DNA of 64,000 bases from Basidiobolus meristosporus CBS 931.73 (taxonomy: Eukaryota > Basidiobolomycota > Basidiobolomycetes > Basidiobolales > Basidiobolaceae). The stretch lies in NCBI GenBank assembly GCA_002104905.1, contig MCFE01000391.1, positions 1 through 64,000 of the forward strand, written 5' to 3'. The position numbers and the translations under genes were made by a program. Every line of letters begins with the position of its first letter. Positions within the stretch are counted from its first letter, which is position 1. The notes beneath the pieces were generated by a model that was not told where the DNA came from, did no database searches, and saw nothing but the letters and a program-made list of their open reading frames with translations. Positions 22,419 through 34,089 of this stretch are shown one piece after another.

Positions 22419-23862
22419 GAATATGAGCCCCATTCTGTCACTCTTTGCAATGTCTACTACTGCTATTACTGGAATTTTTCCTTCTGCTGAAAAACTGAAT
22501 TGATATTAAAACCAAGTGAGGAAGATGAAGATGAATAAGCTGCTACAAGAAAGAGGCCTTTGGGATATTTTCATGGGAGAGGGATACCCTCCTAAAAACA
22601 TGGGAGAGGAAGCCTTAAAATACCAGAAGAAAGAACAAAGTGCCTTTAACTGCATTTGCCTTAATCTCAAATACAAATTGCTGATTCAATGCTCAAGAGC
22701 AAAAACAGTAAGGAATGCCTGAAGGCATTAGAAGACACCTGCCAGTCATGTTTAGCTGTAAAGGAAATGTATCTGAGACAAAAATTCTCTACTACAAAAA
22801 TGGGGCCAGGAGTAGAAATGCATAATCCAACCAACTGAATTACCCTGATGGTGCATGAGGTAGAATCTGTGGGAGTACCAGCTACTAATGAGGGTGTAAT
22901 AGCAATCACCCTGAATAGCCTGATAGACAAGTTCCAGGGCCTTGTATCAGCCCTAGAGTCCAGAACTCAATGTTTGACCTAATATTATGTATATGGAAGG
23001 CTCCTAGATGAAGAATTAAGAAAATCAAGCGTCAATAAGCAGGAAGAAGTAAATGCTTTAATAAGCAAGTATAACCAATAAAGAAGATACCCAAGACCTT
23101 TCAAATGCAATAACAACCTCTTTTGCACCTACTGCAAAAGGAAAGGACACATGTTGGACTGGTGCTTCAAAAAGAAAGATATTCACTAAAAAAAGCCTGA
23201 ATATGGAAAAGCTGCAACAACTGAAGACAGCCTATTCATATCTTCACTAGATATGACCACAAACAAGGACTCTCAGAAGTGGTGTGTTGACTCTGGAGCA
23301 TCTCAACACTTTATACACCAAAAAGAACTTTTTACCCAATATCAACAAATTCCAATCAAGAAGGGTTTCATTTGTGACAAAAGTATACCTGAAACTGTGG
23401 GAGAAGGAACTATCTGAGTAAACCCTGGACACAGTGAAGGAAGCCATAAGCTGACCTTTAAAGAAGTACTCTTTGTATCAGAAATAGCCAAGAACCTACT
23501 ATCTGTAAGCAAGGGCACAGTAGAAGGATGGAGCTTCAGCTTTAACAATTATGGATGCAGGATCTCTGATCAAGATGGTGCTCATATTGCTTTAGGTATC
23601 AGGAATCAGTGTCTGTATGAGTTGGCTAATATTCCATCATATCTGGAAGCCAATATAAGTAACTTGAATGAAGAAATACCAATACATTGGCATAAGAGAT
23701 TTGGACACATCAATCTTGATCATTTCAAAAATGATATAAGATCAGCTAATTTCTGGAGTAAAAATTGACCACTCCACTAATTTGGAGCACTGTGAAACCT
23801 GCAAATATGAGAAACCTGCCAGACAACTGTTCAAGACCTCTGAGTTTGTAACAGGACTTAAG
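22419..23862 (+). pseudogene. Ty1/copia element III: gag, protease and pre-integrase (truncated)
   Basis: Follows its 5' LTR. Gag starts about 22,516 and matches copia II gag (LIQCSRAKTV; LRQKFST). A zinc knuckle CTYCKRKGHMLDWCFKK lies at about 23,128-23,178. The protease motif DSGASQHF lies at 23,289. The GAG pre-integrase region (HWHKRFGH-like; LEHCETCKYEKPARQ) lies at 23,680-23,830. Several frameshifts and stops are present. The element stops at about 23,862 where repeat B begins, so integrase, RT and the 3' LTR are missing. Confidence 0.78.
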
Positions 23863-25128
23863 CAGCTATACCACAAGCATAAAGCTAAATACGTAGGTCT
23901 CTGCTGCTACTGTATCCATTCTCCACTATATCTTGCATGGTGAATGGAAGATATTGAGCCTTGCTTCACCTTTAGGGAGGTTCCCATGGAGTGGATGTGT
24001 GGGGAGATAGGAAGACAAGTCAAGTTTCATGTACTATTATAATCCAATTGCATCAAGAGTATTACCTTCAAGTTTGTCATGGATGTGATGAGTTGGCATA
24101 TGGAGGACAGCCAGGAAGAGTTGAAAACGCTGAGGAAAGATGTGCACATAGAGGCACCTATGCCTATGGCATTAAGAAGCTAAGCCACCCCAATAAGTGG
24201 GTAATCAGTCAAGTAATTCAAAGTTGGATTGGGTGCAACAAGCAACTAATTCTTATTGAGAAAACTCTACCACAGTATGCCAGATTTCTCTTGGTCTCAT
24301 GCCAATTTCCACATTATTCAATACAGAATTCACACAAACAAGAGCCAGAGTGCACCTATAAAGGCAACTAGAATCCAGCAGGGAGAAGGAATATATTGGC
24401 TGAGTACCATAAAGTTCCTTGCAGATTTTCAGGAAGTATTCATGACAGAAGTAGCGGCAACCAAGCATATGTTTGCAAGATGTGTATGTTACCAGCAATA
24501 CAAGGTATATGGCAACTTTGCAAGTATCACACTAGAAAGCTGTAAAGTTGAGGTTGTAGAAGTATGTCAATTGTGGCAGGTGTGCATATTTGTAACGGTT
24601 AGTAAGCAGGAGGCCATAGTAGTTTTTGACTCAAACTGTATGTGGAATACCCAGGGTAGTATTGGGTGAGTAAATAAGGAAGGGTGATTCTAGAGTGTAA
24701 ATTTTGAAATGTGCAAGGGGAGGTAGCAAAAGGAAATACAGTTTGGTAAGTTGGTATGTTAGAGTTATACAGAACTAACTGCAGGCTCCCATACTGCAGT
24801 GATAGTGCCATCAGAAGCCTGCAATGAGGCCATCAAGACACAGTGAATTTTTTTGCCATAAGTGCAATTAGATGTACTGGCCAGTTAGATCTGCACAAAT
24901 AGTTGTAGAATGCACTAAGACTGCAACTATACTATGCCACTCTTGGCAAAACACCATCATGTTTTTTAATTTTATTGAGCTGTAAATTAGCCAAATGCAG
25001 TTGTGATCCTGTCATAAGATCAATTGATGGTCAATAATTCTAAGCTATTATACTGGCTGCCTTATGGGATCACGATGGCTGTTTCAGATTGGATTCCCCT
25101 GTGGGACTAAATTATCTCACATAAGATT
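23863..25128. repeat. Unidentified dispersed repeat B, copy 2
   Basis: Matches 5,323-6,412, starting AAGCAGCTATACCACAAGC. A plus-strand frame (24,256-24,669) is open for 137 codons and includes FLADFQEVFMTEVAATKHMFARCVCYQQYKV-like sequence, partly conserved in copy 1. No family was recognised. It is bounded left by truncated copia III and right by a family-D LTR. Confidence 0.6.
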
Positions 25129-25746
25129 TGTCAAGGGAAAACCATAGAGTGATAATCCCCAGCTGAGTTGGCATCTTAACAGAAGTATGTGCTGGGCTTA
25201 GCATCCTTTGAGATGACAATGTCCTAAAGCTTCTAAAGTCAAAGCAACTCTAAACTACACCAGCAGCAACTTGACAAGAATGCAGCTGTGGTCAATAGTT
25301 AAAAAGACAAAAAAGTATCTTTGCCTGTGCAAGAACAAGCTTGGGAAAGAATAAAGATAATGAACAATACATACTCTGCGTATTCCACTTAAGTAGTGCA
25401 TCCAGAGTCAGTTGGCTGTCAGCATGGTTTCCTGGAGGTGCCCTGTGGTTGGGGATTGGATGTACTGGTAGCAGTAGTTAGCAGTGATTGCACTACTAAA
25501 CGAGTTGGTATATTGATAAAAGGGATGATGCTTTATTGCTGAGGGATTGCCTCCCAAATATACTTTTCTCACTGGCTGAGTGATTACTAATCATGGTGTT
25601 CCAGAAAGTTGTGGAGATCAAGAGAAACTGTAATGATAGCAGAATGAGCTAAGTATATTATAAGTAGATGCCAGAATGCTCCAAGAGGTACAGCACATCA
25701 AGCCAATCTTGGATCTGTATTTTAGACCTGTGAAGCATAGGGACAT
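25129..25746 (-). repeat. LTR of gypsy family D (5' part missing)
   Basis: Starts TGTCAAGGGAAAACC like 8,537 and follows that copy for about 600 bp to GACCTGTGAAGCATAGGGACA. The part with the CAGATGTGCTC block is absent. It is cut by the copia solo LTR at 25,747. Confidence 0.6.
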
Positions 25747-26092
25747 TGTTGTAAGAGTCTTGGAGATATTGGAAGTGATTGGGAGGTCAAGTAGATTATG
25801 TGGTTTTCACTTACCTATATATTGAATGTAAAGTAGTACTTATACTTTTATTTAGTCTTGGCATGACAGACATGTAGAATGGGCTAAGGAAGGTTCCAAG
25901 AACATGTGTGCAAAGTTTGGGGCTGTTTGGACTAATTTGAGAATTTTCATGTTCTGGGTACCTGGAATTTTGCTGAGAATATTCCAAGTGATTCCCAACA
26001 AGGAGTTTAGTCATTGTTGTCTAGGATTTGAAGGTAAGGATCTAAGTGATTAAGTTAGGTGAATATTTAGGCTGAAATTAAAAATTTTAACA
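25747..26092 (-). repeat. Solo copia LTR, minus orientation
   Basis: Plus-strand TGTTGTAAG..TTTTAACA, about 346 bp with TG..CA ends. It is the most complete copy of this LTR. Its reverse strand contains the uninterrupted ..AAATATTCACC.. site that Harbinger B hit in copia III. No copia coding sequence adjoins either side. The TGTTG/TAACA ends are short inverted repeats. Confidence 0.7.
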
Positions 26093-26270
26093 ACAAGTAA
26101 AACATCCATAAAATACCAATTCATTGCTTGAGGATGATTTCTGCAACATAATGATGGGATACATGGGACTTTATGGAGATTTAATGATAATGCATTAAAA
26201 TCAGATAAATAAAGCTGATTGTGCCAAATGAATTCAAATCACCTCAGCCCAATCATCTACTAATTTAAAT

Positions 26271-27138
26271 ATGACTTACTCATCTGAATGGTCTTTTCTC
26301 ATCAATCTGTCACTACCACTGGATTTCCTTTTGACACACTACAGGGATCTATGCAAAGTACTGTGGACCATCTACCCAAATCTACTCAAGGAGATCCCTT
26401 GTTAAGCTTCTCTGCTATTACAAGTTCTATTGCCCCACTAGGCTTCATCCCACCATCCATGGCAACAAAAGTCCTAGCTGCTTTCATTCCCAGCTGATAG
26501 CAATGGAGATCCACCATGCAGAGGGTATGAATGACTTAGAGCAAGCTTAGAATACTAGGCTAAGAAGCTCCAATAGAGTTCCATATCACAGAGTGTGCAG
26601 CAACAGGTTCCATATAAGGAGTATTTTGGATGCCTTCCCAGTCAGGATTAACAGACCTTCCAGAGGGCAGAGGCACTTTTATTCTGGCAAGTGCAAGACA
26701 TGCTGTGTGAAGTTTCAGGCACTGTCTGGCATTGAGTGTAACATCATCTGGTTTAGTGGATCATTTGCTGGAAGTAGGTATGACAAAGCACTCTGGGTAG
26801 AGAACTATCCGGAATTCAGTAGAGGGGAGAAATGTATGGAAGACTTAGCTTATATAGGAGAGTATTGTCTGAGATTAGGATGTGTTACGGTTTGTAGGAA
26901 GCCAAGGAATGGTGTGCTAAGCAGGAAGCAGAAGCTTTACAATCAGATATTAAATTATTTCAGAGTGAGGGTAGAGCATACATTTCAATATCTAAAGAGA
27001 TTCAGCATATTGGCAGATGAATACAGAGGAAAGTCATATATAGGTGAAAACAGTAGAATAGGTAAAATATTTAAGATACATTTCAATGCACAGTACATTT
27101 GTTCAAGCAAACATCCACTGAGAGAAATGTGTTTGTAG
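26271..27138 (+). pseudogene. Harbinger transposase (DDE), copy C
   Basis: ATG at 26,271 (MTYSSEWSF). Frameshifts occur in the N-terminal half (around 26,310-26,590). The C-terminal 181 codons (26,593-27,138) are open, including the SRGQRHFYSGKCK junction that is broken in copies A and B. The second acidic motif reads GSRYD rather than GSRHD. RVRVEHTFQYLKRFS holds the third acidic residue. The frame ends early at 27,138 compared with copy B. Confidence 0.72.
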
Positions 27139-27234
27139 CATTATGAAGTGTAAATAAAGCAAGGAGAGTACTACGTTGAGCAACATAAGTAAGATTGAGT
27201 AGAATTACCACAACTATATCCTACCACTGGTACT

Positions 27235-27237
<3 letters not shown>

Positions 27238-27274
<37 letters not shown>
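27238..27274. repeat. (AT)n microsatellite
   Basis: An uninterrupted alternating AT run of about 37 bp within the right end of Harbinger copy C; copies A and B lack it. Confidence 0.9.
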
Positions 27275-27276
<2 letters not shown>

Positions 27277-27352
27277 TGGTGCCATAGAGTACCAGATCAA
27301 CTTGCCACTATAAATGGCTGGCACTATGTGGCACTATCCAACAGAATAAGTC

Positions 27353-27587
27353 AAGTAACTTCTGTTTCCAGTTACTTTAGAGTTGCTGCAGGGGCCAGTC
27401 CACTTGTTCTCAATCTTCCAACTCTATTGTTTGTCCAAGATGAAGCAATACAGTAATACTGGGTCTTCCAGTCAAAGTAACTTTGACCTTGGTGAGTGTG
27501 CCTTGTCAAAGGGTGCTTTGTTCTTCAGTTGCATCTCCTCAGGTTATTCAGCAGCTCTGTTGATACTTAAATCATGGTGATCAAGTT
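27353..27587. other. Unassigned 235-bp stretch between transposons
   Basis: No repeat partner or domain was recognised in the window. It lies between the end of Harbinger C and the broken 3' end of copia II. Confidence 0.4.
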
Positions 27588-28813
27588 GCTGCATATACAT
27601 CAGACTGCCAACCATAGATTGATGAGGAAAGTCAGGGCTTTCAGATGGTACCAAGCTCTCTTGATTGGGTTGTGTTTTGACCAAGTTAAGGTTTGTTTCC
27701 ACTGGGGTAGCTGCAGGTTTACAGTCTTCCATTTAGTAATTCTTTAGTATATCTTGAATATACTTGGATAGACTTGAGTAATAGTCTGGGTACATCTGTC
27801 TATGGAGAAATTAATCCCTAAGTAGCAACTGAGTTCTCCTAGATGGGACATCTTGAACTCCTTAGATAGGCTGGTTTATTCTCTTCCAATTTTGCTAGGT
27901 TATTGGTGGCTATAATAAGATCATCCACATGTAGAGCTAATAGAACTGGATTTGCTCTATCTGGCTTATAGTATATACTATAGTCAGCATTACTCATTTT
28001 GAAACTCAAAGACTCCAAATAAGAATCTATCTTGCAATTCCAGGCTCACAGTGATTGTTTAAGACCATATAGAGACTTTTTAAGCTTGAAGACCAAATAG
28101 GGGTTATCTTGGTCAGCAAACCCATCAGGCTGGTTCATATACACATTCTCATTAAGTTCTCCATTCAAAAATGCAGTTTTTATATCCATTGGATGCATGA
28201 AAAACTTATAGGTGGCTGCAATAGCCAATATTAATCTGATGGAAATAAACTTGGCTACCAGTGCAAAGGTCTCAGTATAGTTAAGTCCTTTTGTTTGAGA
28301 GTATCCTTTGGCCACAAGTCTTGCTTTGTATCTTTCAATTGTACCATCAGCCTTGTATTTTGTCTTGAAGACCCATCTGCATCAAATTGATTTTTGGTTG
28401 ATTAGTAATATGACTAAGTGGCAAGTTTGATTATCCATAAGGGCCTGATATTCCTCAGTCATTGCAGATCTCCAAAACTTCATCTGAGGGCTATTTAGGG
28501 CCTCTTTTTCAGTCTGGGGCTTGCCAATATGGACTGAATAGGCATAGGCTAAGTTTGTACCCTCATTGAAATAGTAATTTGGGCTATTTCTTGTCTGATT
28601 GGATCTCCGGGCATTTGGTACAGGAATGATCACTTCTGGGATATTTCTGGGCACTGGTTCAAGTTGAACTACAGTTGTAGAGTCCTCTGGAGTGAAAAAA
28701 TTATCATTGTTTTGCTCTGATTTAATACTGACAATTGGTGGACTTGAGATCAGATTTTTGTTATCATCTGATATCATTTTTTGTGAAAACTTTGAATTTT
28801 CATCAAAAAACAC
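27588..28813 (-). pseudogene. Copia II reverse transcriptase
   Basis: The linker FFDENSKF..EDSTTVVQ (28,813 on) is shared with copia I at 421-700. RT continues in another frame from 28,315: MAKGYSQTKGLNYTETFALVAK, MHPMDIKTAFLNGEL, LKKSLYGLKQS. The segment from 27,732 matches copia I at 1,418. The element is cut at about 27,588 before RNase H. Confidence 0.8.
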
Positions 28814-28849
28814 ATCCCTGGACTTAATTAGCTTCTTTGCTATGGTATT

Positions 28850-29966
28850 GTAGAGTCTCTATGCTTTACTCTTGTTGCGGCAGCCCAAAAATATGCATTT
28901 TACGCTTTTTGGCTCAAATTTTGACTGATTTCTGGGTAATTTCTTGGCATATGCTGTACACCCAAATATTCTTAGATGTTCTGCATGTGATCTATATCCA
29001 TACCATGCTTCATATGGAGTAGAATCATAAAGTACTCTGCTATAGCTCCTATTTTTAAGATATACAGCAGTGGCAACTGACTCTGCCCAAAAATCATAGG
29101 ATAATTTTTAATCATGGATCATAGATCTTGCCATATCAATTATTATTCTGTTAGCACATTCTGCTGCTCCATTTTGCTGTGGGGAGTATGGTACAGTAGT
29201 CTCTTGCTTTATCCCATGAACTTTGCAGAAGTGGATGAAGAATTTTGAGGTATATTCTCCACCATTGTCAGAGCATATTTTCTTGTTTTTTCACAGGTTT
29301 CTCTCTCCACCATGGCTTTGAACTCCCTGAACCTGGACAGAGCTTCTTCCTTTCTCTCCATGAAGTAGACCCATGTGTATCTTGTATAAGCATCAATAAA
29401 AGTGATTAAATACTTCATCCCCCCTAACAGTAAATTTACATAGGTTCACACAGATCTGAGTGAGTTAGATCTAATTTTTTCTTAGTTTTGAGTAACCCAG
29501 AGCTCTTGAATGGTTGCCTGGCTTGTTCCCCATATATGCAGGCCTTACAGTGCTCCAAACTAGCTGGGGGATTGGTTTTTACTCCAGAAATTAGCTGATC
29601 TTTGATCATTTTGCACAAATAATCAAAATTGCTTTGCCCAAATCTCCTATGCCAAAGCATTGGTGTTTCTTCATTTAAGTTACTTATATTGGCTTCCAGA
29701 TATGGTGGAATATAAGTCAACTTGTATAGATTCTGATCTCTGATACCCAAAGCAATATGGGTACCATTTTGATCAGTGATCTTTCATCCAAATTTGTTGA
29801 AGCTGAGTCCTTCTGCTATGGCCTTGCTTACAGATAGTAGGTTCTTGGCTATTTCTGGTACATAGAGTACTTCTTTAAAGGTCAGTGTATGGCTTCCTGC
29901 ACTGCTTCTAAGGTTTGCTTGGATAGTTCCTTCTCCCAATGCATCAAGTGTTATATTGTCACACAT
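28850..29966 (-). pseudogene. Copia II pre-integrase and integrase
   Basis: Protease tail (29,966-29,784), GAG pre-integrase domain with MLWHRRFGQ and LEHCKACIYGEQARQPF (29,750-29,436), and integrase core starting KYLITFIDAYTRYTWVYF (29,418) with further integrase matches to about 28,850 in other frames. Stops at 29,783, 29,435 and 29,208 break it. Confidence 0.78.
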
Positions 29967-30011
29967 GAAAACCTTCTTAATTGGAATTTCTTGATATGAG
30001 GTAAAAAGTTC

Positions 30012-30666
30012 TTATTGGTATGTAAAGTGTTGAGATGCTCCAGAGTCTATATACCATGTCTGAGAATCCTTGTTTGTGGTCATATTTAGTGCAGATATGA
30101 ATAGTCTATTTTCAGTTGTTGCAACATTTCCATATTCAGGCTTTTTCTGCTGACTATCTTTCTTTTTGAAGCACTGGTCTGATGTGTGTCCTTTCTTTTT
30201 GCAGTAGTTACAAAACAGGTTGCTGCTGCCTTTGTAGAGTCTTGGGAACCTCCTTTGTTGGTTATTGTTGCTTATTAAAGCATTTTCTTCTTCCTTCTTA
30301 TTTGCACTTGATTTTCTTAATTCTTCATTTAGGAGCCTTCCATATACATAATCTAAGGTCAAATCTTCAGTTCTGGACTCTAGGGCTGATACAAGGCCCT
30401 TAAAATTGTCTGTCAGGCTATTCAGGATGGTAACTATCACATCCTCATCAGTAGTTGGTACTCCTACAGATTTCATTTCATCTACCAGCAGGGTAATTCT
30501 GTTAATTAGATTTTTCATTTTTTCTCCTGGCAGCATCTTTGTAGTAAGGGATTTTTGTCTCAGATACATTTTCTTAGCAGCTGAACATGACTGGTAGGTG
30601 TCTTCTAATGCCTTCCAGGCATTCTTTACCATTTTTGCTCTTGAGCATTGAATTAGCATTTGTCTT
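30012..30666 (-). pseudogene. Copia II gag and protease start
   Basis: A 215-codon open frame: UBN2-type gag (LIQCSRAKMVKNAWKALED; LTTKMLPGEKM), knuckle CNYCKKKGHTSDQCFKKK near 30,180-30,230, then WYIDSGASQHFTYQ with the protease Asp intact. It ends in a stop at 30,012. This is the best preserved gag of the three copia copies. Confidence 0.8.
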
Positions 30667-30895
30667 CAGTTCTTCTATGCTCTTACAGATCATGCACAAT
30701 ATTGATCCCAAAAAAAGGTCAAAAAATGGATTTTTTCCAGCTCAGTGGGTGAAACACAGGGGCTGCTTTGCATGAAGACAAAGAGCTATGTTTCACACTC
30801 TGTGGCCAAGCATAGATATACTTGACCTCTATGGCACACTATGGCACTATTTGGCACTCATGGCTCAATGCGGCACTGTCCAACAGAACAAGCCC
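30667..30895 (+). repeat. Half of the foldback MITE (one arm only)
   Basis: Matches the right arm of the MITE at about 19,100-19,329: CTCTTACA..GATCATGCAC, AAAATGGATTTT, GGTGAAACACAGGGGCTGC, ending CCAACAGAACAAGCCC. The opposite arm is absent. It abuts the truncated copia II gag. Confidence 0.75.
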
Positions 30896-30944
30896 ATTAT
30901 TGTACCATAGATTACCACATCAGTCCTGCACTATAGATTACCTA

Positions 30945-30971
30945 TGTGGCACTGTCCAATGGAACAGGTCT
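30945..30971 (+). repeat. Isolated Harbinger/MITE terminal fragment
   Basis: TGTGGCACTGTCCAATGGAACAGGTCT matches the terminal repeat (GTGGCACTATCCAACGGAACAAGTCT) with four mismatches. The element it belonged to is not visible to its left beyond about 50 bp. Confidence 0.55.
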
Positions 30972-30999
30972 ACTATTCAAAAGGGCAATAATAAGGGTT

Positions 31000-33540
31000 G
31001 TATCACAATGTCTTTTAAGGCAGAATAATATGCAGAACATTGGGAACTATAGAGGAAGAATTGGCCTATATAGTGACACAGAGCAACATTATGAGGTAAT
31101 CAGTGCAAAAAAATCCACAATGAAATCTGGGAAGTTCACTGCACAAAGAACTGGAGGTTAATTGCTCAGCCCAACCAAAATGCTGCCAAGACAGTTACAA
31201 CCCAGGGTACATGTAGAACTGAGGGAGGCACTGAAGTCAGGGGATACTGGAAAAATTTACTGAGTAGTCGCAGAAGAGACTATTGGAAAAATCGCTCTAC
31301 AAGCGCCCTACACCAAGCAGTACTCAGTCTCTCCTGACAACAAATTTCAACCAAGACAACTTGATCCATTTCAAGGCGCGCTTTCTCTGATACCAACTGT
31401 GTGTATCACCCCCAGTGGTCATATGGGGAACCACATAATAGAATGGGCAATCAATAGTATACAGCACCCATGAGTGATTCTGAATCATACCTGTGCTGTA
31501 AACAAGATGGCGAACCCCGCCGAAAATAATCATGAACAAACGATCATGAGCGTATACGGCATATGACTAGCATGCTTCCCATAGAACATCACAGGCAACC
31601 GGGCTCCATCTGATTTGGGTAAAAATCAGATAAAGAACCATGAAAATCAGTATGATCAGAGCAACTTTCGTGAGTTTGGATTGTTACAGAGGGTGAGGTC
31701 GGCTCTACGACAGATATATCCTTTGCAAGGTGTTACGATACCAGCCACAAACACGCCTACTGCTACTGTGGCCCCAGCATGGGTGAACTAGCATTGTGGC
31801 ATTGATTACTCAAGAATGGCCCACCGGTCTAGTTTATTATAGCGGCCTTTCCGTAGGAAACATGTTACTTCCGGTGTATAACCACTCAGATCATACAAAA
31901 TCGATAGTTTCGTGTTACAGCCAAATAATTCGTAACATACCCTCGGAAGACTTCGTATTCTACTAGATAAAGGCGCCGCTTGTGCTGATAACACGTATAT
32001 CAAACGCCAACAACCAGTTAGTACTGATGACTTTCATATGCTAGTGATGGAGTTCATCCCAGGCTACATAAATGAATTAAGATCAGGTTGGTAATCAAGT
32101 TGACAATAGATTGCGGAACCAGTTTCTGTTGCAGCGGTGGTTATATTGGACGATGGGTTAGTATTCTTGGCTATTGATAATTCGGCATTCAGTTCGCCTT
32201 GGCTTAGGCCAGCGACAGGTACGAAAGAGTGCCACTCGACTGCTCTGTACCACATGTATTCATAGATATTCCATATCTCGTATATGAATATTCATACCCG
32301 GCCGCTGCGAGCGTAGATACACTCTGGGCTTGACATATTTCACCATAAGCCACGAATCAAATCGACTTCGCCGGAGCACCCAAGCTTCCGCGAAAAGGGT
32401 TTCAAGTCGTGGGGTCTAAGAGATCCCTTGTCTTAGTTTGACTTCCAGCTAATCACCTCTACCACTGCAACGCAGACACTCCATGACGTCGCCAGAGCCC
32501 ACGCATCTCATGCAGAACATTTCTCTAGGTTCCAGAGTCAGATTCCAGATTTTAGACCAGGGTAGCTTTTCTAGGGCGGTAAACTCCTAACTGTTGGATA
32601 AAAATGGCGAGTATTTTGCTACATATGTTAGTTCTATCACACTGCATCAATTTACCGAGGTCGACGTGCTACATTCCTAGAATCCGTGAATACTTCCCAA
32701 CCAGCCTACGAGGAATCACAATTAACGATAATCAGGATGACACCACCAATAAATCGCCCTGATCACACATATCGATGGAACTTTGGAATCTCAAGGCATT
32801 CCGGGTTTTAGCATTGAGACAAGAACTATGCTCGATATGACGCAAGACAAATATGAGCCCACTTCCCCTGAAAGTGGTCAAGCTGTAATCTCCACTTTCT
32901 AGTAGGCATACCTGACTGTGGGATGCTACTCTCTGGTGGCTTTGAAAGGGGTCAAAGGGTTAATGCCTCAGGGTTAGGGCATGGGCATGGGCGTACTGTA
33001 GATGCCAACGAAAAACGAATCAATCCTGCTCCATGTGTAACATTAATTAAGCGGCAGCATTGTTGTAACCTATGGTAGTCTCCTCTGGTAGATTAGCCAT
33101 AGTAAAGAACCAGTTTTCCATCCCTTCGCCCGTCTAGAACAGGACCCTATACAGGACACATAGTTCACCACGTTTGCTCAATTGTTTTCAAGGGGATACT
33201 GGTTTGATGCGTTCTGCCTCTAGTCTGGCTCAAGGATTGCACACTGATTCTGTGTCGAACCAAATGGTGGGAAAAGAAACGCAGCTTCGTCGATGATTAC
33301 TCCGTTGGAGGCCGCCGAAACTGGCGGCTTTCCGTCATGACTGCCTGATGCAGCACAATTCCCATGGGCATCCATCATCGGCATTTATCGGCTCCGAAAA
33401 TCCTTTATCTCATCTAGCGCCGCGGGCTGCTTTCAGGTATGGGGTTCCGTTTCTGGGATTGTGGGCTGGAATGGTGTGGACATTGTGATTGAGAAATACC
33501 CAAGGTCGGAGAATTTCTAGGGATAAATTACGTAAAGCCA
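31000..33540. other. Transposon-block edge and gene-poor DNA
   Basis: Up to about 31,260 the DNA is CpG-poor like the transposons. From 31,269 CpG becomes frequent. No gene, tRNA or repeat was recognised to 33,540. Short open frames here look random. Confidence 0.5.
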
Positions 33541-34089
33541 TTGAGGCTCATGATTGTTTGTAACAGATCGGTTGATTTTGGTGGAATTGGCAACAAAGAC
33601 AGATCATTGCCAAGCTCGCTCCTCTGGAATCGTCTTGACGTTGTGAGCCTGGGTCCACGACACCCAAGTTGGGCTGCTATGTTCTGGCAACGCGCAGGGC
33701 CTGACGGCTGCAAAGTGCTCCCGGTGAGCCTGCGGATGCCTCCATCGGCTCATGGAGCTCGAGGGCGCCGTTGACGTAGCGGGCGAACCTCCACACCTGG
33801 TTTGTAGCTACCATGGGGGAGTTCATTTGGACCGAAATAATTAGTGATGATTGTCGCGGGAAACAGACAGTGGTGGATCTCGACACATCCCATACCCGAT
33901 AAGGTTGTGAAGTCACCAGTTTCGAAATATCGACATTTCGAGAGGCAGCCCATCCCATCCAATGCCATAGATTCAGATATTGGTGTTTATTGAGACATGG
34001 GCCATTTGGGTCAACCCACGAAAGAATCAGCCGCATTGGCTTATTCATGGGCAAAACATCGCGATTTCGGAAACAATGTGTGAATCTGT

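Larger units (their letters stand above)
26093..27352 (+). mobile_element. PIF/Harbinger-like DNA transposon, copy C (5'-truncated)
   Basis: Begins in mid-element, equivalent to about 20,870 in copy B, directly against the copia solo LTR. It keeps the transposase and the right end (TGGCACTATCCAACAGAATAAGTC). The accessory gene is lost. An AT dinucleotide run of about 37 bp (27,238-27,274) sits inside the right subterminal region. Confidence 0.75.
27588..30666 (-). mobile_element. Ty1/copia element II, internal region without LTRs
   Basis: Reads on the minus strand in copia order: gag with zinc knuckle, protease, pre-integrase, integrase, RT. It is closely similar to copia fragments I and III. 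Both ends are truncated: the 5' side stops in gag against a half MITE, and the 3' side stops after the SLMYM motif just before RNase H. No LTR is left on either side. Confidence 0.85.

Noticed and set aside
27238-27274. TATA-type promoter or origin
   Set aside because: Simple AT microsatellite absent from the other Harbinger copies.
33677-34054. 125-codon minus ORF as a gene
   Set aside because: Weak W-rich resemblance to kelch on the wrong strand relative to the plus-strand pieces; no promoter or continuing frame.
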